Assembly: GCA_963772165.1 (NCBI GenBank)
Contig: CAVYWA010000014.1
Coordinates: 287,316-351,315, forward strand
DNA length: 64,000 nucleotides
Direction: 5' to 3'
From: JAGVPT01 sp963772165
GTDB taxonomy: Bacteria > Bacteroidota > Ignavibacteria > UBA10030 > UBA8401
The notes beneath the pieces are model-generated. The model saw only the letters and a list, made by a program, of their open reading frames with translations, searched no databases and was not told the origin of the DNA. A program made the translations under genes and the position numbers. Below are positions 1 to 10,417 of the stretch, piece after piece. The first letter of the stretch is position 1; every line of letters starts with the position of its first letter.

Positions 1-1
1 T

Positions 2-673
2 ATCATTGAAATTGCTGGAAAATTTCTTGCAAAAAAAACGCTGCAGATTCGATCGCGCACTTCAACCGAATCAAGCTTGATGAAAAACAAAGACCTTGAA
101 GGGAACGATGTAGGGACACAAGCGCTCAATCTCGCCAAAGGGCTGCAAAAGAGCACTATGGAACTTGTGAAGAAATTGAGCACTAATTTTGAATTGCTAG
201 CTGAAGAAAGCAATATGTTCTGGTGGTTAGTCGGGGAATCAGAACATTGGGCGAGTCTCTAATCGACCTTCCTCATCCTGCCCGTTTGCTATTAGCGGCC
301 AAAGAGTTGGCTGCCCTGACCACTCTTAGACCAGGACCACCATCAGCCAAGGCGATTCTTTTAAAATGTGCGAAACTGACTAAGGATAAGTCAAGCGGAT
401 CATCTTCGCTGAAGCATGCCATAAATTCGATTCCGCAGGAATGGCTTTCTGCGACTCTCAATCCGAATAGCCAAGTTCTAGAACTTGCTAACACCTCTGA
501 TGTTTGCAGGACACAGACGAATGGAAAGCGGAAGCAAAACGGCATGGTCGAGCAGCTTTTGAAAAAGAATAGGGATACCTACAGACAAGCAGATATCAGA
601 TGCAGATCTGGCATTCCAGTATTATCAAGAATGTCTGCTCGAAGCTGAATTCAAAACATTGACAGAGGAGTAA
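2..673 (+). pseudogene. GASH-type GTPase-associated helical protein, 5'-truncated and frameshifted
   Basis: The reading frame is already open at base 2, so the gene starts outside the window. The first frame carries a helical stretch ending EESNMFWWLVGESEHW and stops at about 262. The neighbouring frame (about 241 on) continues as ESLIDLPHPARLLLAAKELAALT. The end of the gene is in a third frame, with ISDADLAFQYYQECLLEAEF and a TAA at 671-673. A WW motif after an acidic helix, then a PAA/AKELADLT-like helix and a C-terminal Y-x-ECLL helix is what I remember of the GASH domain (GTPase-associated system helical), which heads operons with double-GTPase and GAP1 proteins. Exactly that set follows here. 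At least two frame changes in under 700 bases make it a pseudogene. The family call rests on motif memory and context. Confidence 0.6.
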
Positions 674-739
674 AATTGGGAGACGAAGAAATCGTGAATA
701 AAGATCAACCAACAGGTACTTGGAGAAATTAGAGAATCG

Positions 740-1643
740 ATGTCGGTCGCTTCAAAGGGAAAGGGAGAGGCAGATCAGGGAGAAATGCGAGAGCTGTTTT
801 CAGGTGAAGACTTGAAGGCTGCAGACGTTGAGCGGATAATGGATTCATCAGGAACCAGGTTGATCGTTCTTGCTGGCGCTGTGGATGCTGGCAAAACAAC
901 ATTATTGCTGACGATAGTTCATCAATTCTACAAGGGCGGATTTGGGGACTTCAACTTTGCGGGGTCAAGAACACTACTTGCGTTTGATAGAAGAGCTTTT
1001 GATTCAAATATTATATCAGGAAGAACTGTACCGACCACTCAACATACAATTTCGAGTCTTGATAACATCAAGTTTCTGCATCTGGCAGTTAGAAATAAAG
1101 ATATGAGTGGGCCAATAACCAACTTGCTATTTACAGATATCTCTGGGGAGAATTTTCGGGATGCGAGCGACTCTGTTGAGGAATGCCGCAAACTTTGGGT
1201 TCTCCGTCGAGCCGACAGATTGGTTCTTTTATTCGACGGGAACAAGATAGCCGATCCGGCTAACGCCAGAAAGCGAAAGTAGAGGGAATGATGTTGCTGA
1301 GAAGATGCGTCGAAGCGGAAATGATTGGCGGACAATCCAAAATCGATATCATCTTCACAAAAAAGGATATCTTAGAAACCTCTCCAGATAAAGGAAGAGC
1401 ACTTCCGTTTGTGGATGAGATAAAGGCCGAAATTCTGAGTAAGTTCATGGGCTCTTTGGGAACTATTAGTTTCTTCTCTGTCGCGGCTCGTCCAACGATG
1501 AAGCCAATACTTGGCGAGACTTATGGCTTCAAGGAATTCCTACCAGCTTGGATTGATGAGAGTCCATTTATTCGGACGATAAAAAGAGACGTTCCGAACA
1601 CGTTATCCGAAAATTCCCGAATGTTTTTATCTTCGAAGCTTGA
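740..1643 (+). pseudogene. DO-GTPase2-like P-loop GTPase, frameshifted
   Basis: A Walker A loop, LAGAVDAGKTTLL, lies about 48 residues in. It is followed by FAGSRTLLAFDRR, a switch-like block LLFTDISGENFRDASDS, and RRADRLVLLFDGNKIADP. The frame then closes at 1282. The downstream frame (from about 1270) resumes with CVEAEMIGGQSKIDIIFTKK, where the FTKKD stretch occupies the place of the guanine-specificity motif. The FAGS-TL and D-SGE motifs are those of the second double-GTPase family of GTPase-centred conflict systems. ATG 740 is the first good start, but the upstream bases 675-735 read as more of the same acidic N-terminus in another frame, so the true start may be about 675. The 3' end is set at a TGA just before the next GTPase begins. 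One clear frameshift near 1265 breaks the protein. Confidence 0.6.
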
Positions 1644-1653
1644 GGAGGAATAT

Positions 1654-2540
1654 GTGATAACTGATGTAGCAATTCATCGGTGCAGTCAACTTCTGGTCGG
1701 ATTACCAGACACAGGGAAGTCGACCTTCCTTGCTGCTTTGTATCACCAGGTTGAAGGCGGTGACATCAAAGGTTCTTTGGTATTGGAGAGGTTAGGGTCT
1801 GATATCGAGTATCTAAACAGAATCAGGGAAGATTGGTTGAAATGCGAAAAGATTAGTAGAGCTACTGGTGTCAAAAGCAAAAAAGTACAATGCTTCTACG
1901 GGATCCCAACACATCATTACTTTCAGGGTCACGATTCCTGATTTACTTGGTGAGATTTTTGACCATCAATTCGAGGAGAGAAGATGGACTGATGAATTCG
2001 AAGAAATGGTTATTTATGTAATGGTCTCGTGGTTTTTATTCATCCCGATAAAGTCACTCCGGTGAGATCTATTATGGAGGCAAACGTTGTAGTGGAAATG
2101 GTTGAAGAAAAGGACTCTCTAATGCCCCCCTTGTAACATGGACGGCAAAGGGTCCGCGACTCAGATAAAGTTGGTAGATATTCTCCAATGCATACTCGAT
2201 GGTACGGCTGAGGATAAAGTTACTCCCGTTGCGATTGTAATATCGGCGTGGGATCGGGTGCTTTCATTACCTAAAGAGTGCGGCGGAAATCCCAAAAGAT
2301 TCGGTCAAAAAGAGACTGCCTTTGTTGAACCAGTTCTTGGATTGAATTACGAGAGGTTATTACAAGATATTCGGAATTAGTGTCAAGGAGGCGATTATAC
2401 AAAGGACAAAGCAAATATTGGGTGAGGCATCGAAAAGGGTTCTTGTTTATTCAGATACCGGAGCATATGACAAGGATATTTCCGCTCCTATAATAAACAA
2501 TGGGCAATGTCACTTGTTCCTTTAGAAGAACGTGGTAAAT
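1654..2540 (+). pseudogene. DO-GTPase1-like P-loop GTPase, multiply frameshifted
   Basis: A GTG at 1654 preceded by GAGGAGG (1642-1648) opens with VITDVAIHRCSQLLVGLPDT and a P-loop GLPDTGKST. The block LGSDIEYLNRIREDWLKC, about 40 residues later, is typical of the first double-GTPase family. The frame is then lost. The next piece, FRVTIPDLLGEIFDHQFEER (about 1919-1980), is in another frame, and a third carries the VAIVISAWDRV strand (about 2227-2260), which corresponds to the guanine-specificity region. After 2380 only fragments such as ILGEASKRVLVYSDTGAYDK remain. Three or more indels in 0.9 kb exclude a functional product. Its position between another GTPase and a GAP1 protein supports the assignment. 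Confidence 0.55.
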
Positions 2541-2547
2541 ATTATTG

Positions 2548-4647
2548 ATGGTACTACATCAAACATTACACGGTTATTGGGACTGTCATAGATTGCTTCA
2601 GTCATCATTGGATCTGGACTCTTCAGAAAAAAGAACTTTGTTGTCGATGTCAGACATGTCAGGTCCTAGAATGGTCAATGGCTTCGAGGAAGATCTCCTC
2701 AGGGTACCCGATTCCTTAATTGAGAGTACTTTGCATTTGCCAAACCATGGTACGCTAACGAAATGCCTCGTCCAGGTTGTGTTTGGACTCACTGGGTTAT
2801 CGACCGAGAAGACGAATCTTGCCATACTTGTTAGAAATACTATTATCGCTTTTCACTCGTCCGGGTGCCGTTTCTTCCATATTATCGTATGGTCGAGATG
2901 TTGTTATTGATGAAAGCCTGACAGTAAATAGAAATGTCAAACTCGTAAGACTTGACCTTGGAAGGATCAGTCTGAATGCGAGGAACAAAACAGCCTTGTT
3001 TGCCTTACCCTACAAGCCTATATTTTTGATTTCTTCTAATGCAAGAGATTTCGAATATGTTCCGCTAGGGATCTGGAAAGGAATCTGGCCAGGATTAAGA
3101 GTCTGTATATGTGTTTTTTGCAGTTGCTTTTTACATTCTTAAACAGAGTCATTGACAATACACCTTTGGATCTTCAGATAATTCCTCGCTCAAGCCTATC
3201 TACAATAAGACGAAGCCAATAATGCTCTGTTCCTCGACGAGGAATCAAAAGGTATCGACGAACTAGGCGATGTGCGTGAAATGGCGGAACTTCAGAAATG
3301 ATTACAAAAACCTAAGTTTTTCAATTTCGCCACTCAATATACCTCAGATATGTCAGGCGGAAGAGAATTAATGATGCTCTAAGCTCGATCTTTAAACTCA
3401 TAGAAGACACCAAAAATGACACTAAATCAATAAGTGAGTTGACCCGAGGTATAGCACTTGCGTTTCCAAGTCCAACTGAGGCAGCGAGATTGAAGAAATC
3501 CCTATATACACCATTCTCGGACACTTTATTGGATCCTATGTTGATAGACAAGAAAGAAGCCGAATTGCTATTGGAACTGATCACAACGCCATTTATCGGT
3601 TGTATGAACACACAAGAGTTATCTATTACATATAGGACCAGGTCCTTTTGGTTGCAATCAAGGCCTGAAGCAAAGAGACTTCTTCTGGATACTCTGGAGC
3701 TTGACCACAATTCGCTGTTTGATGAGTTTCTTTCAGCTACAGCGTCAGTTCTATCACCTGAAGATATTTTAGAAATAAGTCATTCGAAACCCAAACTCTT
3801 ACCTTTCTTTATTCTCAGCAATCCCAAGTTGGCAACCTCGCCTCAGTTATGGAAAACTTCAGTAGATGTGCAACGTGAGATTTTTGATGTCCTAAAAGAG
3901 TCCAAGGACAGCAGTTCTATTGATTGGAATGCAGTGGTGACAGCTATTTTTGCTGCAGGTGCGGAACATCTGAGTGTGGTCATTGTAGAGAGAATTGGTT
4001 TGCTTCCATTTCTAGGTATTCTCGACAAAATTAAATTTTCTCCAGCGGATTTTTCACAACAATGGAAGAGGGCCACTGCTTCGAAAGATTCTCTTGTATG
4101 TAAATGGCTTGAGATCAGCAATTCTCCTTCTCAGAATATCCTTACTCTGTTTGCTCTGTCAAGTGAGCCACGTTCATGTATTTTTGACGCGTCAAACCTC
4201 GCTCCTTGGGTACGTTTAGCAGATTCCTTGGAATCCTTCAATTCAAGCATCAGAATCAGAATAGCGGCATTCTTGTTGGCATTGGGCCTCTACAATCAGG
4301 ATCAAGAAACATATAAACTCGTAACACGCAGCTTCCAAATTGTCCATGATGCAGCTGAGAAGGATAACCTCCCTTACGACTCATGGCGCCTTTTGGAAGG
4401 GTTGGTTCCTGAGTTGTCTTGGACAAAGAACTGGGACAAGTGCGAACGCCTTATACGCGGGGTGGTGGAACGTTACTCGAACTGGAAGTGGCCCATATCT
4501 TCGTTTGTTCAAGTTACAAATCGAGAGGATACTCTTAAACGAATTCTCAAACGGTGTATGAAGAACCCCGATGGAGTCCAATTTGTGCAGCTACTCAAAA
4601 AAGAACAGTCCGGTGGACTTAAGCGAGTTATCAAAGAGGTAGAATAA
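2548..4647 (+). pseudogene. GAP1 (N2-type) GTPase-associated protein; N-terminal half frameshifted, C-terminal half intact
   Basis: ATG 2548 opens with VLHQTLHGYWDCHRLLQSSL and then SDMSGPRMVNGFE. After a frame change the diagnostic MPRPGCVWTH (2763-2792) appears, preceded by KPWYAN. This order, HQ-L-GY-DGHRLL, then SD-SGP, then WYA-EMPRPGCVWTH, is the signature of the GAP1 N2 domain. Further frames carry the middle part. From about 3439 a single 402-residue frame runs to the TAA at 4645-4647. It is alpha-helical in character and holds a C-terminal block with WDKCERLIRGVVERYSNWKW. The summed length (about 700 codons) is roughly what I expect for a GAP1. GAP1 proteins are thought to act with the double-GTPases as sensor or adaptor in anti-parasite systems. 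The long intact 3' half could still be translated, but the N-terminal domain is broken. Confidence 0.6.
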
Positions 4648-4832
4648 GCATCAGTCGGTTCATCACTTTCCACATTTTTTCCTCCGCAGCACTCTACTAG
4701 AAATCCAATTTTGAGAGAGTAATCTGCTTTCGCGTTAGGTAGGTGGAAGGTGGCGAACATAGTTTAACATGTAGCATCCCGACCCGAAGGTTCCTCAGTG
4801 GGGGAACGTTACTCATAACATCGTCAATACGA

Positions 4833-6333
4833 ATGCTCACCGACCCACAACTTAAATCTAAAGTCGACGCTCTCTGGGACCGCTTCTGGTCCGGCGGCAT
4901 CGCCAATCCTATTACTGCCATCGAGCAGATGTCCTATCTCATATTTCTCAAGCGGCTGGAGGATATGGACAATGCCCGTGCTGCGGGCGCGAAGAGAAAG
5001 AACGAATTATATCGTTCTATTTTCCACGGGAGCAAAGACTGTCGGTGGTCTGTACTGGAGTCAATTGCCTGGCGATCAGATGCTAAAGCATGTACGTGAC
5101 AAGGTCTTCGACTTCCTGCGCGAACTTGGGAGCAACACAAGCTCGTTTACCCAGCACATGCAGGATGCCGTCTTCATCATCCCGAAGGCATCGCTGCTGC
5201 AGGAGGGGGTGAAGATCATCGACGATATGCACATTGCCGAGCAAAACATCGATGTGCAGGGAGATCTCTACGAATATCTGCTAATGCAGCTCACCACTGC
5301 GGGGAAGAACGGACAGTTCCGGACGCCAAGGCACATCATCCGGATGATGGTGAAGCTGGTAAACCCGAAAGTGGGCGACCGTATCTGCGACCCGGCTGCG
5401 GGCACGGGCGGGTTTCTAGTGAACGCGTACGAGCACATACTCGAATCGAACACATCCCCCGACGTTCTTGAATACGACGACGAAGGGAAACCGCATCACT
5501 TAATCGGCGACAAGATCGCGGATAAGAAGCTGCTGAAGTTTCTGAAGAGCCAGGCGTTGACAGGTTACGACTTCGACGCGACGATGACGCGCATCGGCGC
5601 AATGAATCTGATGCTGCACGGGATCGACAATCCGAATTTTCGGTATACAGATACACTCTCAAAGTCGTTTACCGAGAAGGGACAATACGACGTAATCCTC
5701 GCCAACCCGCCATTCAAGGGATCGATCGACAAGAGCGACATCAACGAACGCTTCTCAACGAAGACGACGAAAACGGAATTGCTTTTTATTGAATTGATGT
5801 ACGACCTCTTGGTGACCGGCGGACGTTGCGGCGTGATCGTGCCCGACGGTGTATTGTTCGGGACGAGCAACGCACACATTGCAACGCGGCGGATTCTTGC
5901 TGACAAGTGCAAGCTCGAAGGCGTTGTCTCGATGCCATCTGGAGTATTCAAGCCCTACGCCGGAGTCTCGACTGCGGTGCTCGTGTTCCAGAAAGGCGGC
6001 ACCACGGACAATGTCTGGTTTTATGACATGAAGGCGGATGGTTTCTCGCTGGATGATAGGCGACAGAAGATAGCCGAGAACGATATTCCCGACATCGTTA
6101 AGCATTGGGGAGATCGAGGCAAATCGAAAATCGGCAATCGTAAATCGAAAATGTTTGCCGTTCCCGCCGACGAAATCCGTTCCAACAAATACGACCTATC
6201 CATTTCACGATACAAGCTAATCGAGCACAAGAAAATTGAATACGAGAAGCCGGAGGCGACGATGAAGAAGTTACTGGAGTTGGAGAGAAAAATCGGAAAC
6301 GATATTGAATCAATTCAAAGAATGCTTAAATGA
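4833..6333 (+). pseudogene. hsdM: Type I restriction-modification DNA methyltransferase subunit M, one frameshift
   Basis: This is the N6-adenine methyltransferase subunit of a type I R-M system, which works as M2S with the specificity subunit next to it. ATG 4833 starts the N-terminal helical domain (KVDALWDRFWSGG, then ITAIEQMSYLIFLKRLED). Near 5055 the frame changes, from CRWS in one frame to WSQLPGDQMLKHV in the next. From there the catalytic domain is continuous: SAM-binding motif I DPAAGTGGFLV, and motif IV NPPF inside ILANPPFKGSIDK. The 3' end overlaps hsdS by 4 bp (ATGA), as in an operon. The split is one base, so a sequencing error is possible. If real, the methylase loses its N-terminal domain. 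No hsdR gene is in the window. Confidence 0.85.
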
Positions 6334-7460
6334 CCCAGCGCAAGTTGCAACTTGGGAGCCTTGTATCAATCGTAAAAGGTAAAAAACACGATGAGGTTTC
6401 TAACATTCCGTCGCTTGGGTCCAAGAGGTATATTCAAATCGATGATCTCAGGAACAATTCCAATTTGAAGTATACGACCAATTCTGGAGTGGAAGTCGGC
6501 ATTGACGACGTGATTATTGCCTGGGATGGTGCAAATGCTGGTACAATCGGATTTGGATTGAATGGATATATTGGAAGTACTCTTGCTCGACTAAGGATTA
6601 TTGATGCTCAAGTTTATTCAAAATTCTTGGGATGGTGCCTGCGCGGTCAATCAGTTTCAATAAGGGAGAAATGTACCGGCGCAACAATTCCTCATGTCAA
6701 CAAGTCTTTTCTCCAATCTATCGATGTACGCCTTCCCCCTCTTCCCATCCAAAAACAAATCGCCGAAATATTAGAGAAAGCCGATACAACTCGTGAGATG
6801 CGTCTGGAGGCTAATGAACTCACCCAACAGTTTTTACATTCGGCCTTTTTGGAGATGTTCGGCGATGGGACGCACAAGCGTGTAAAGTTGAGAGATGTTT
6901 GTCGAATCATTACGGATGGCACGCACATCACTCCAAAGTATCTAAATCAGGGAGTACCTTTTGTCTCGGTGAAGGATGTAAGGAGTAAGAAAATTGATTT
7001 CAATAATGTAAAGTATATCTCTCGTGATGAGCATCTTTTCATTACAAAAAGGTGTAGACCAGAAAAGGGGGATATCCTTTATACAAAAGTTGGTGCGACA
7101 TTTGGTAACGCTGTACTGGTTGATCTAGATACTGAATTTAGTATCTTCGTGAGTCTTGCATTACTGAAACCTAAGTTTGATATAATTGAGCCACACTTTT
7201 TGCATTACATGATGAACACTGATTTTGTGAAGAGCCAGGCACGGCAACGGATAAAAGGAATTGCTGTTCCTGACTTACATTTGATCGAGATCAAAGACTT
7301 TGATATCTACCTGCCTGAGATGGCTGAACAGCGAAAATTTCTCGGCTTAGTCGAGAAGGTTGAATTGCTCCGTGTTAAACAGCGAGAATCGGAGAAAGAG
7401 CTAAACAATCTCTTCAACAGCCTTATGCAGAGAGCGTTTCGAGGGGAGTTGGTGGAGTGA
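6330..7460 (+). CDS. hsdS: Type I restriction-modification specificity subunit S
   Basis: The 376-residue subunit recognises the bipartite DNA target and docks two HsdM copies. Two target-recognition domains (about residues 1-130 and 185-320) are each followed by a long helical spacer. The first spacer starts at LPPLPIQKQIAEILEKADTT and the second at MAEQRKFLGLVEKVELL. The protein ends in FNSLMQRAFRGELVE, a typical C-terminus of this family. Its start overlaps the hsdM stop (ATGA), so the two are co-translated. The two recognition domains look unrelated to each other, which implies an asymmetric target. The frame is intact although hsdM is broken and hsdR is missing, so this may be a leftover of a once complete system. 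Confidence 0.9.
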   Translation: MTQRKLQLGSLVSIVKGKKHDEVSNIPSLGSKRYIQIDDLRNNSNLKYTTNSGVEVGIDDVIIAWDGANAGTIGFGLNGYIGSTLARLRIIDAQVYSKFLGWCLRGQSVSIREKCTGATIPHVNKSFLQSIDVRLPPLPIQKQIAEILEKADTTREMRLEANELTQQFLHSAFLEMFGDGTHKRVKLRDVCRIITDGTHITPKYLNQGVPFVSVKDVRSKKIDFNNVKYISRDEHLFITKRCRPEKGDILYTKVGATFGNAVLVDLDTEFSIFVSLALLKPKFDIIEPHFLHYMMNTDFVKSQARQRIKGIAVPDLHLIEIKDFDIYLPEMAEQRKFLGLVEKVELLRVKQRESEKELNNLFNSLMQRAFRGELVE

Positions 7461-7479
7461 ACCAACGATGTCAACTGCA

Positions 7480-8824
7480 ATGAACAAGCTTCTCATTCTT
7501 CTTATGTTGCTCACTTCAAACCTATACGGGCAAGTGAACGTGAGCGAGGCATTTCAGAACACACTTAAAAAAGTCGCCAAGGAACGTGTGAAGGAGGACG
7601 TTATCTCATGGATAACTGAGCAGGACGTTATCGGCGGCATTGTGGGTCGCGACCTTATCGCGCAACTGCTTGACGGAAAAGACGAAGCAACTCTCCTGCG
7701 GAGCACCACCAACGTTGTCTCCACAATGCTATTTCTAGGGGGTATCAAAGTGTACGTACAAAAAATTGGTCCAAGAAAACCCTGATGTCATTGAACAGGC
7801 AAGATCTGCTGGTTGGACGAAAGAACAACTCATCGGTTATTCATGCTTGTATTATTACTTTTCCGAAAGAATAAAGTACAAGCTTTATGTTTCTCCGGAA
7901 ATACTGAAAATGTCCCAAGAAAAGTCTCGGATAGAGTCATTCAAAACCTCAAGTGGTCGAAAATGGACGGTTGTGGTATCAGGACGATTAATTAGGGCGA
8001 GACGCGAGGACAAGAACCTTTCTGTGGATGTCAGAATTTTGGAATATGTTGATGCGAGTCTATGGTCCCTTATTTCCGACAGGGAGAAATATTTCTCAAA
8101 TTTTGAAAAAAATTTCAATTCTTTACTGCAGATGTTTGAGACCGACCAGAGGTCCCGGCAACTCATACTTGATTTGGTAGACACTTCGTCGGGTCACAGG
8201 AGCATCGAAAAACTTTTTAAACTCTACCAACAATACTTCGATTCGTCTTACACAATGGACAAGGTCTTCGTGACAACAAGCAACGAATCACGGACAGATA
8301 AAGATGTCGGTCAAAATACTGATTCCACCGACCAGGGCAGCACGACAAACCTTCTCATAGAAGCTTACTCGGGGATGGTCTCAACAGCTCAGTATGCCTT
8401 TGTCAATCAAGAACAGTATAAGACAGTCATTTTAGGGACGATCAGAGACATTCTCGAAACCTGGATTCATCAGGCTAGGCAAAATGGCTGGAGATTTGAT
8501 TATGCCGTATCTCTTTCGGCGACAGCGATTGAGCGGAACCAGAATGCTAACCTGGACTTCACTGTTCTGGATCAAATCCGATTTGTCAACTACTACGAAT
8601 CCACGCGGATATTTGTGTATCTGGGAGGTTTCCTCGATCCACTTTTGAAGAGCACGGTCAATAAGGGAGGCGATAAGGTCTACTTGGGCGGAATTGGAGT
8701 TGGGTGGAATGCAGTCTTTCTTGCCGTTTCGGCTGGTGTAGAGTATCCTAATGTCGTTTTGAAAAATACACGGCTTGCGCTTTCTTTTGGTTACGAGATT
8801 CCGGTTACCGAAATATGGGAGTGA
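7480..8824 (+). pseudogene. Unrecognised exported protein, split by a poly-A frameshift
   Basis: I do not recognise the family. ATG 7480 (an alternative lies at 7468, 8 bp after hsdS) gives MNKLLILLMLLTSNLYGQ, a clear signal peptide. The frame ends at 7785 after KVYVQKIGPRKP. Removing one A from the run of six near 7759-7764 continues it as KVYVQKLVQENPDVIEQARS and then 350 further residues. The joined protein would be about 447 residues, exported, mostly helical in the middle, with a low-complexity TDKDVGQNTDSTDQGST stretch. Its C-terminal part has alternating beta-like segments (TRIFVYLGGFLDPLL, VYLGGIGVGWNAVFLAV). It closes the island's R-M segment and is followed by a strong terminator. 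A one-base homopolymer change could be a sequencing error or phase-variable decay. No function is proposed. Confidence 0.6.
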
Positions 8825-8953
8825 CCTATTGACATTCACGAACGAAATATTTATTTTTGCGAGTGAAGTTGAGCATATGCTGCCACACTACCACTACTCT
8901 ACTACTACGACAGGCGCTAACCACTAACAGAGACTTTAACTACGTCTAATAAG

Positions 8954-8989
8954 AATGCTCAATTCTCAATTTAAGAATTGAGCATTTTT
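8954..8989 (+). terminator. Rho-independent terminator
   Basis: A perfect 13-bp inverted repeat (8954-8966 with 8974-8986, arm AATGCTCAATTCT, 7-base loop) runs directly into a T tract. It lies 130 bp after the exported-protein gene and 100 bp before the integrase. It separates the R-M segment from the integrase. The rest of 8825-9087 shows no gene. Confidence 0.85.
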
Positions 8990-9087
8990 GTTTCTGTTAG
9001 TAAGGCCATTGTTAAGGTCTCAGGACTGAATCAGAGACTTCGACAATGTCTCTAAACCACACTTGATGTAATAGTAGGGAAGAAACA

Positions 9088-10281
9088 ATGTATCCTTCAG
9101 AAATGCTTCCGGAAATGATCTTTGATGATCCCAGCCTCGCGCTTATCTATACTTTTTGTCTTAGTCGGATAGGAAAACCATTCGAAAGAACTCGCATCGA
9201 CGGGCATATAGTCTCATTGCGGACTAATGAAACCGCTATCCGCAAAAGTGACTTCCATAGACTTCCTATAGAGGAGGACAGAATCAATGAAATTCTGTCA
9301 GAGTTACAGAATCTTCGGCTTATGGAAGTTTCACACCGTGAATCATTTGTTCTCACCTACTTTCCTAACCTTTCGCTCCCACCAGAACCAAGGAGTTCAC
9401 TGTCCGAGAACGGCCCGGGTCAACTTCCCCTAATTTCATTTAACGACTTTTCACAGCGATACCTAGCTCATTTAGATAGCAATAACTATGCTCCGAAGAC
9501 AATAGAAAACGCAGAAAGAGTATGTAAGATGTTTGGCAAATGGAAGGGGACATCTATGTTGAGCCAGTTGCATTCCTCTGATCTGGAGAATTATAAGGAA
9601 GAAAGAGGATCGGTCGTGAAACCTGTGACGGTCAATATTGATTGTCGAACGCTCAAAGCTATGTTGGAACAGGCGATCCGCTGGGGCTATCTCAAAGAGA
9701 ATCCCTTTAGAATAGTTCTTGAGATCCGGATTGACAGTAAATTGCCACGGTTTCTTACAAGAGACGAATTCAAAGCAATAATTTCTCTTATTGATGATGA
9801 TATGCTAATAAATGTTTGTAAATTTGGCGTCCTGACTGGTGCCCGAAGAGGAGAAATTTTGAATTTGCAGTTGAAAGACATCGACTTTGAGAATCACTTG
9901 ATAACAATACAATCATCAGAAAACTATCGAGTGAAACATGGAAAAAGTAGAATCATACCATTGCCGAAAGCTGTTATGCCAATTTTGAAATCAATAGAAC
10001 CTTCCGATATATTTGTTTTTGACATCGAGGGCAATTGGAAGGCCAAAGAAGAGTTTGTCACGAAAGGATTCAAGAAATTCTCGAGGGCTGCCGGGCTCGA
10101 CGAGGAAGTTAAGTTTCACACGCTTCGAGCTACCGCTGCCTCATGGTGGGCACAAGCGGGGGCAACCGCTCTTCAGATCAAAGAACTACTAGGTCATAAG
10201 TACGTAAAAACAACTGAGCATTATACTCGAATTCCACCGACCGAGTTGCGCAATGTTGTGGACTCTCTTGCACCATTCTGA
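9088..10281 (+). CDS. Tyrosine recombinase / phage-type integrase
   Basis: The 397-residue protein is a site-specific recombinase that cuts and rejoins DNA through a tyrosine nucleophile. An N-terminal segment of about 110 residues is unlike the family. It is followed by a SAM-like core-binding domain (FNDFSQRYLAHLDSNNYAPK onward). The catalytic domain has Arg I in GARRGEIL, the HTLRA box (His-x-x-Arg), then LLGHKYVKTTEHY with the final His and the catalytic Tyr. It starts at ATG 9088 after AGGGAAG. It ends 136 bp before tRNA-Asp and follows an island with R-M and conflict genes, so it is the likely mobility gene of that island. The extra N-terminal region, with helix-turn-helix-like charge spacing, may bind DNA, but I cannot name it. 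Confidence 0.88.
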   Translation: MYPSEMLPEMIFDDPSLALIYTFCLSRIGKPFERTRIDGHIVSLRTNETAIRKSDFHRLPIEEDRINEILSELQNLRLMEVSHRESFVLTYFPNLSLPPEPRSSLSENGPGQLPLISFNDFSQRYLAHLDSNNYAPKTIENAERVCKMFGKWKGTSMLSQLHSSDLENYKEERGSVVKPVTVNIDCRTLKAMLEQAIRWGYLKENPFRIVLEIRIDSKLPRFLTRDEFKAIISLIDDDMLINVCKFGVLTGARRGEILNLQLKDIDFENHLITIQSSENYRVKHGKSRIIPLPKAVMPILKSIEPSDIFVFDIEGNWKAKEEFVTKGFKKFSRAAGLDEEVKFHTLRATAASWWAQAGATALQIKELLGHKYVKTTEHYTRIPPTELRNVVDSLAPF

Positions 10282-10333
10282 AAATGTGCTTGCGATGAGT
10301 AAACAATTTTCGTATATTTTCAACAGTCAACGA

Positions 10334-10356
10334 CACCTAACAGTCCACCTAACAGT
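10334..10356. repeat. Tandem 11-bp direct repeat between integrase and tRNA
   Basis: CACCTAACAGT occurs at 10334-10344 and again at 10346-10356, a 12-bp period. This is close to one helical turn. Related sequence (CCACTAACAG) appears around 8920 on the other side of the integrase gene. The spacing would suit arm-type integrase binding sites, but this is inference from position only. Confidence 0.5.
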
Positions 10357-10417
10357 TTTGAGTGGATATTACAGGGTAGATAAGGTGAAAATTGGCGAAA
10401 ACAGAGAGATTTCACAC

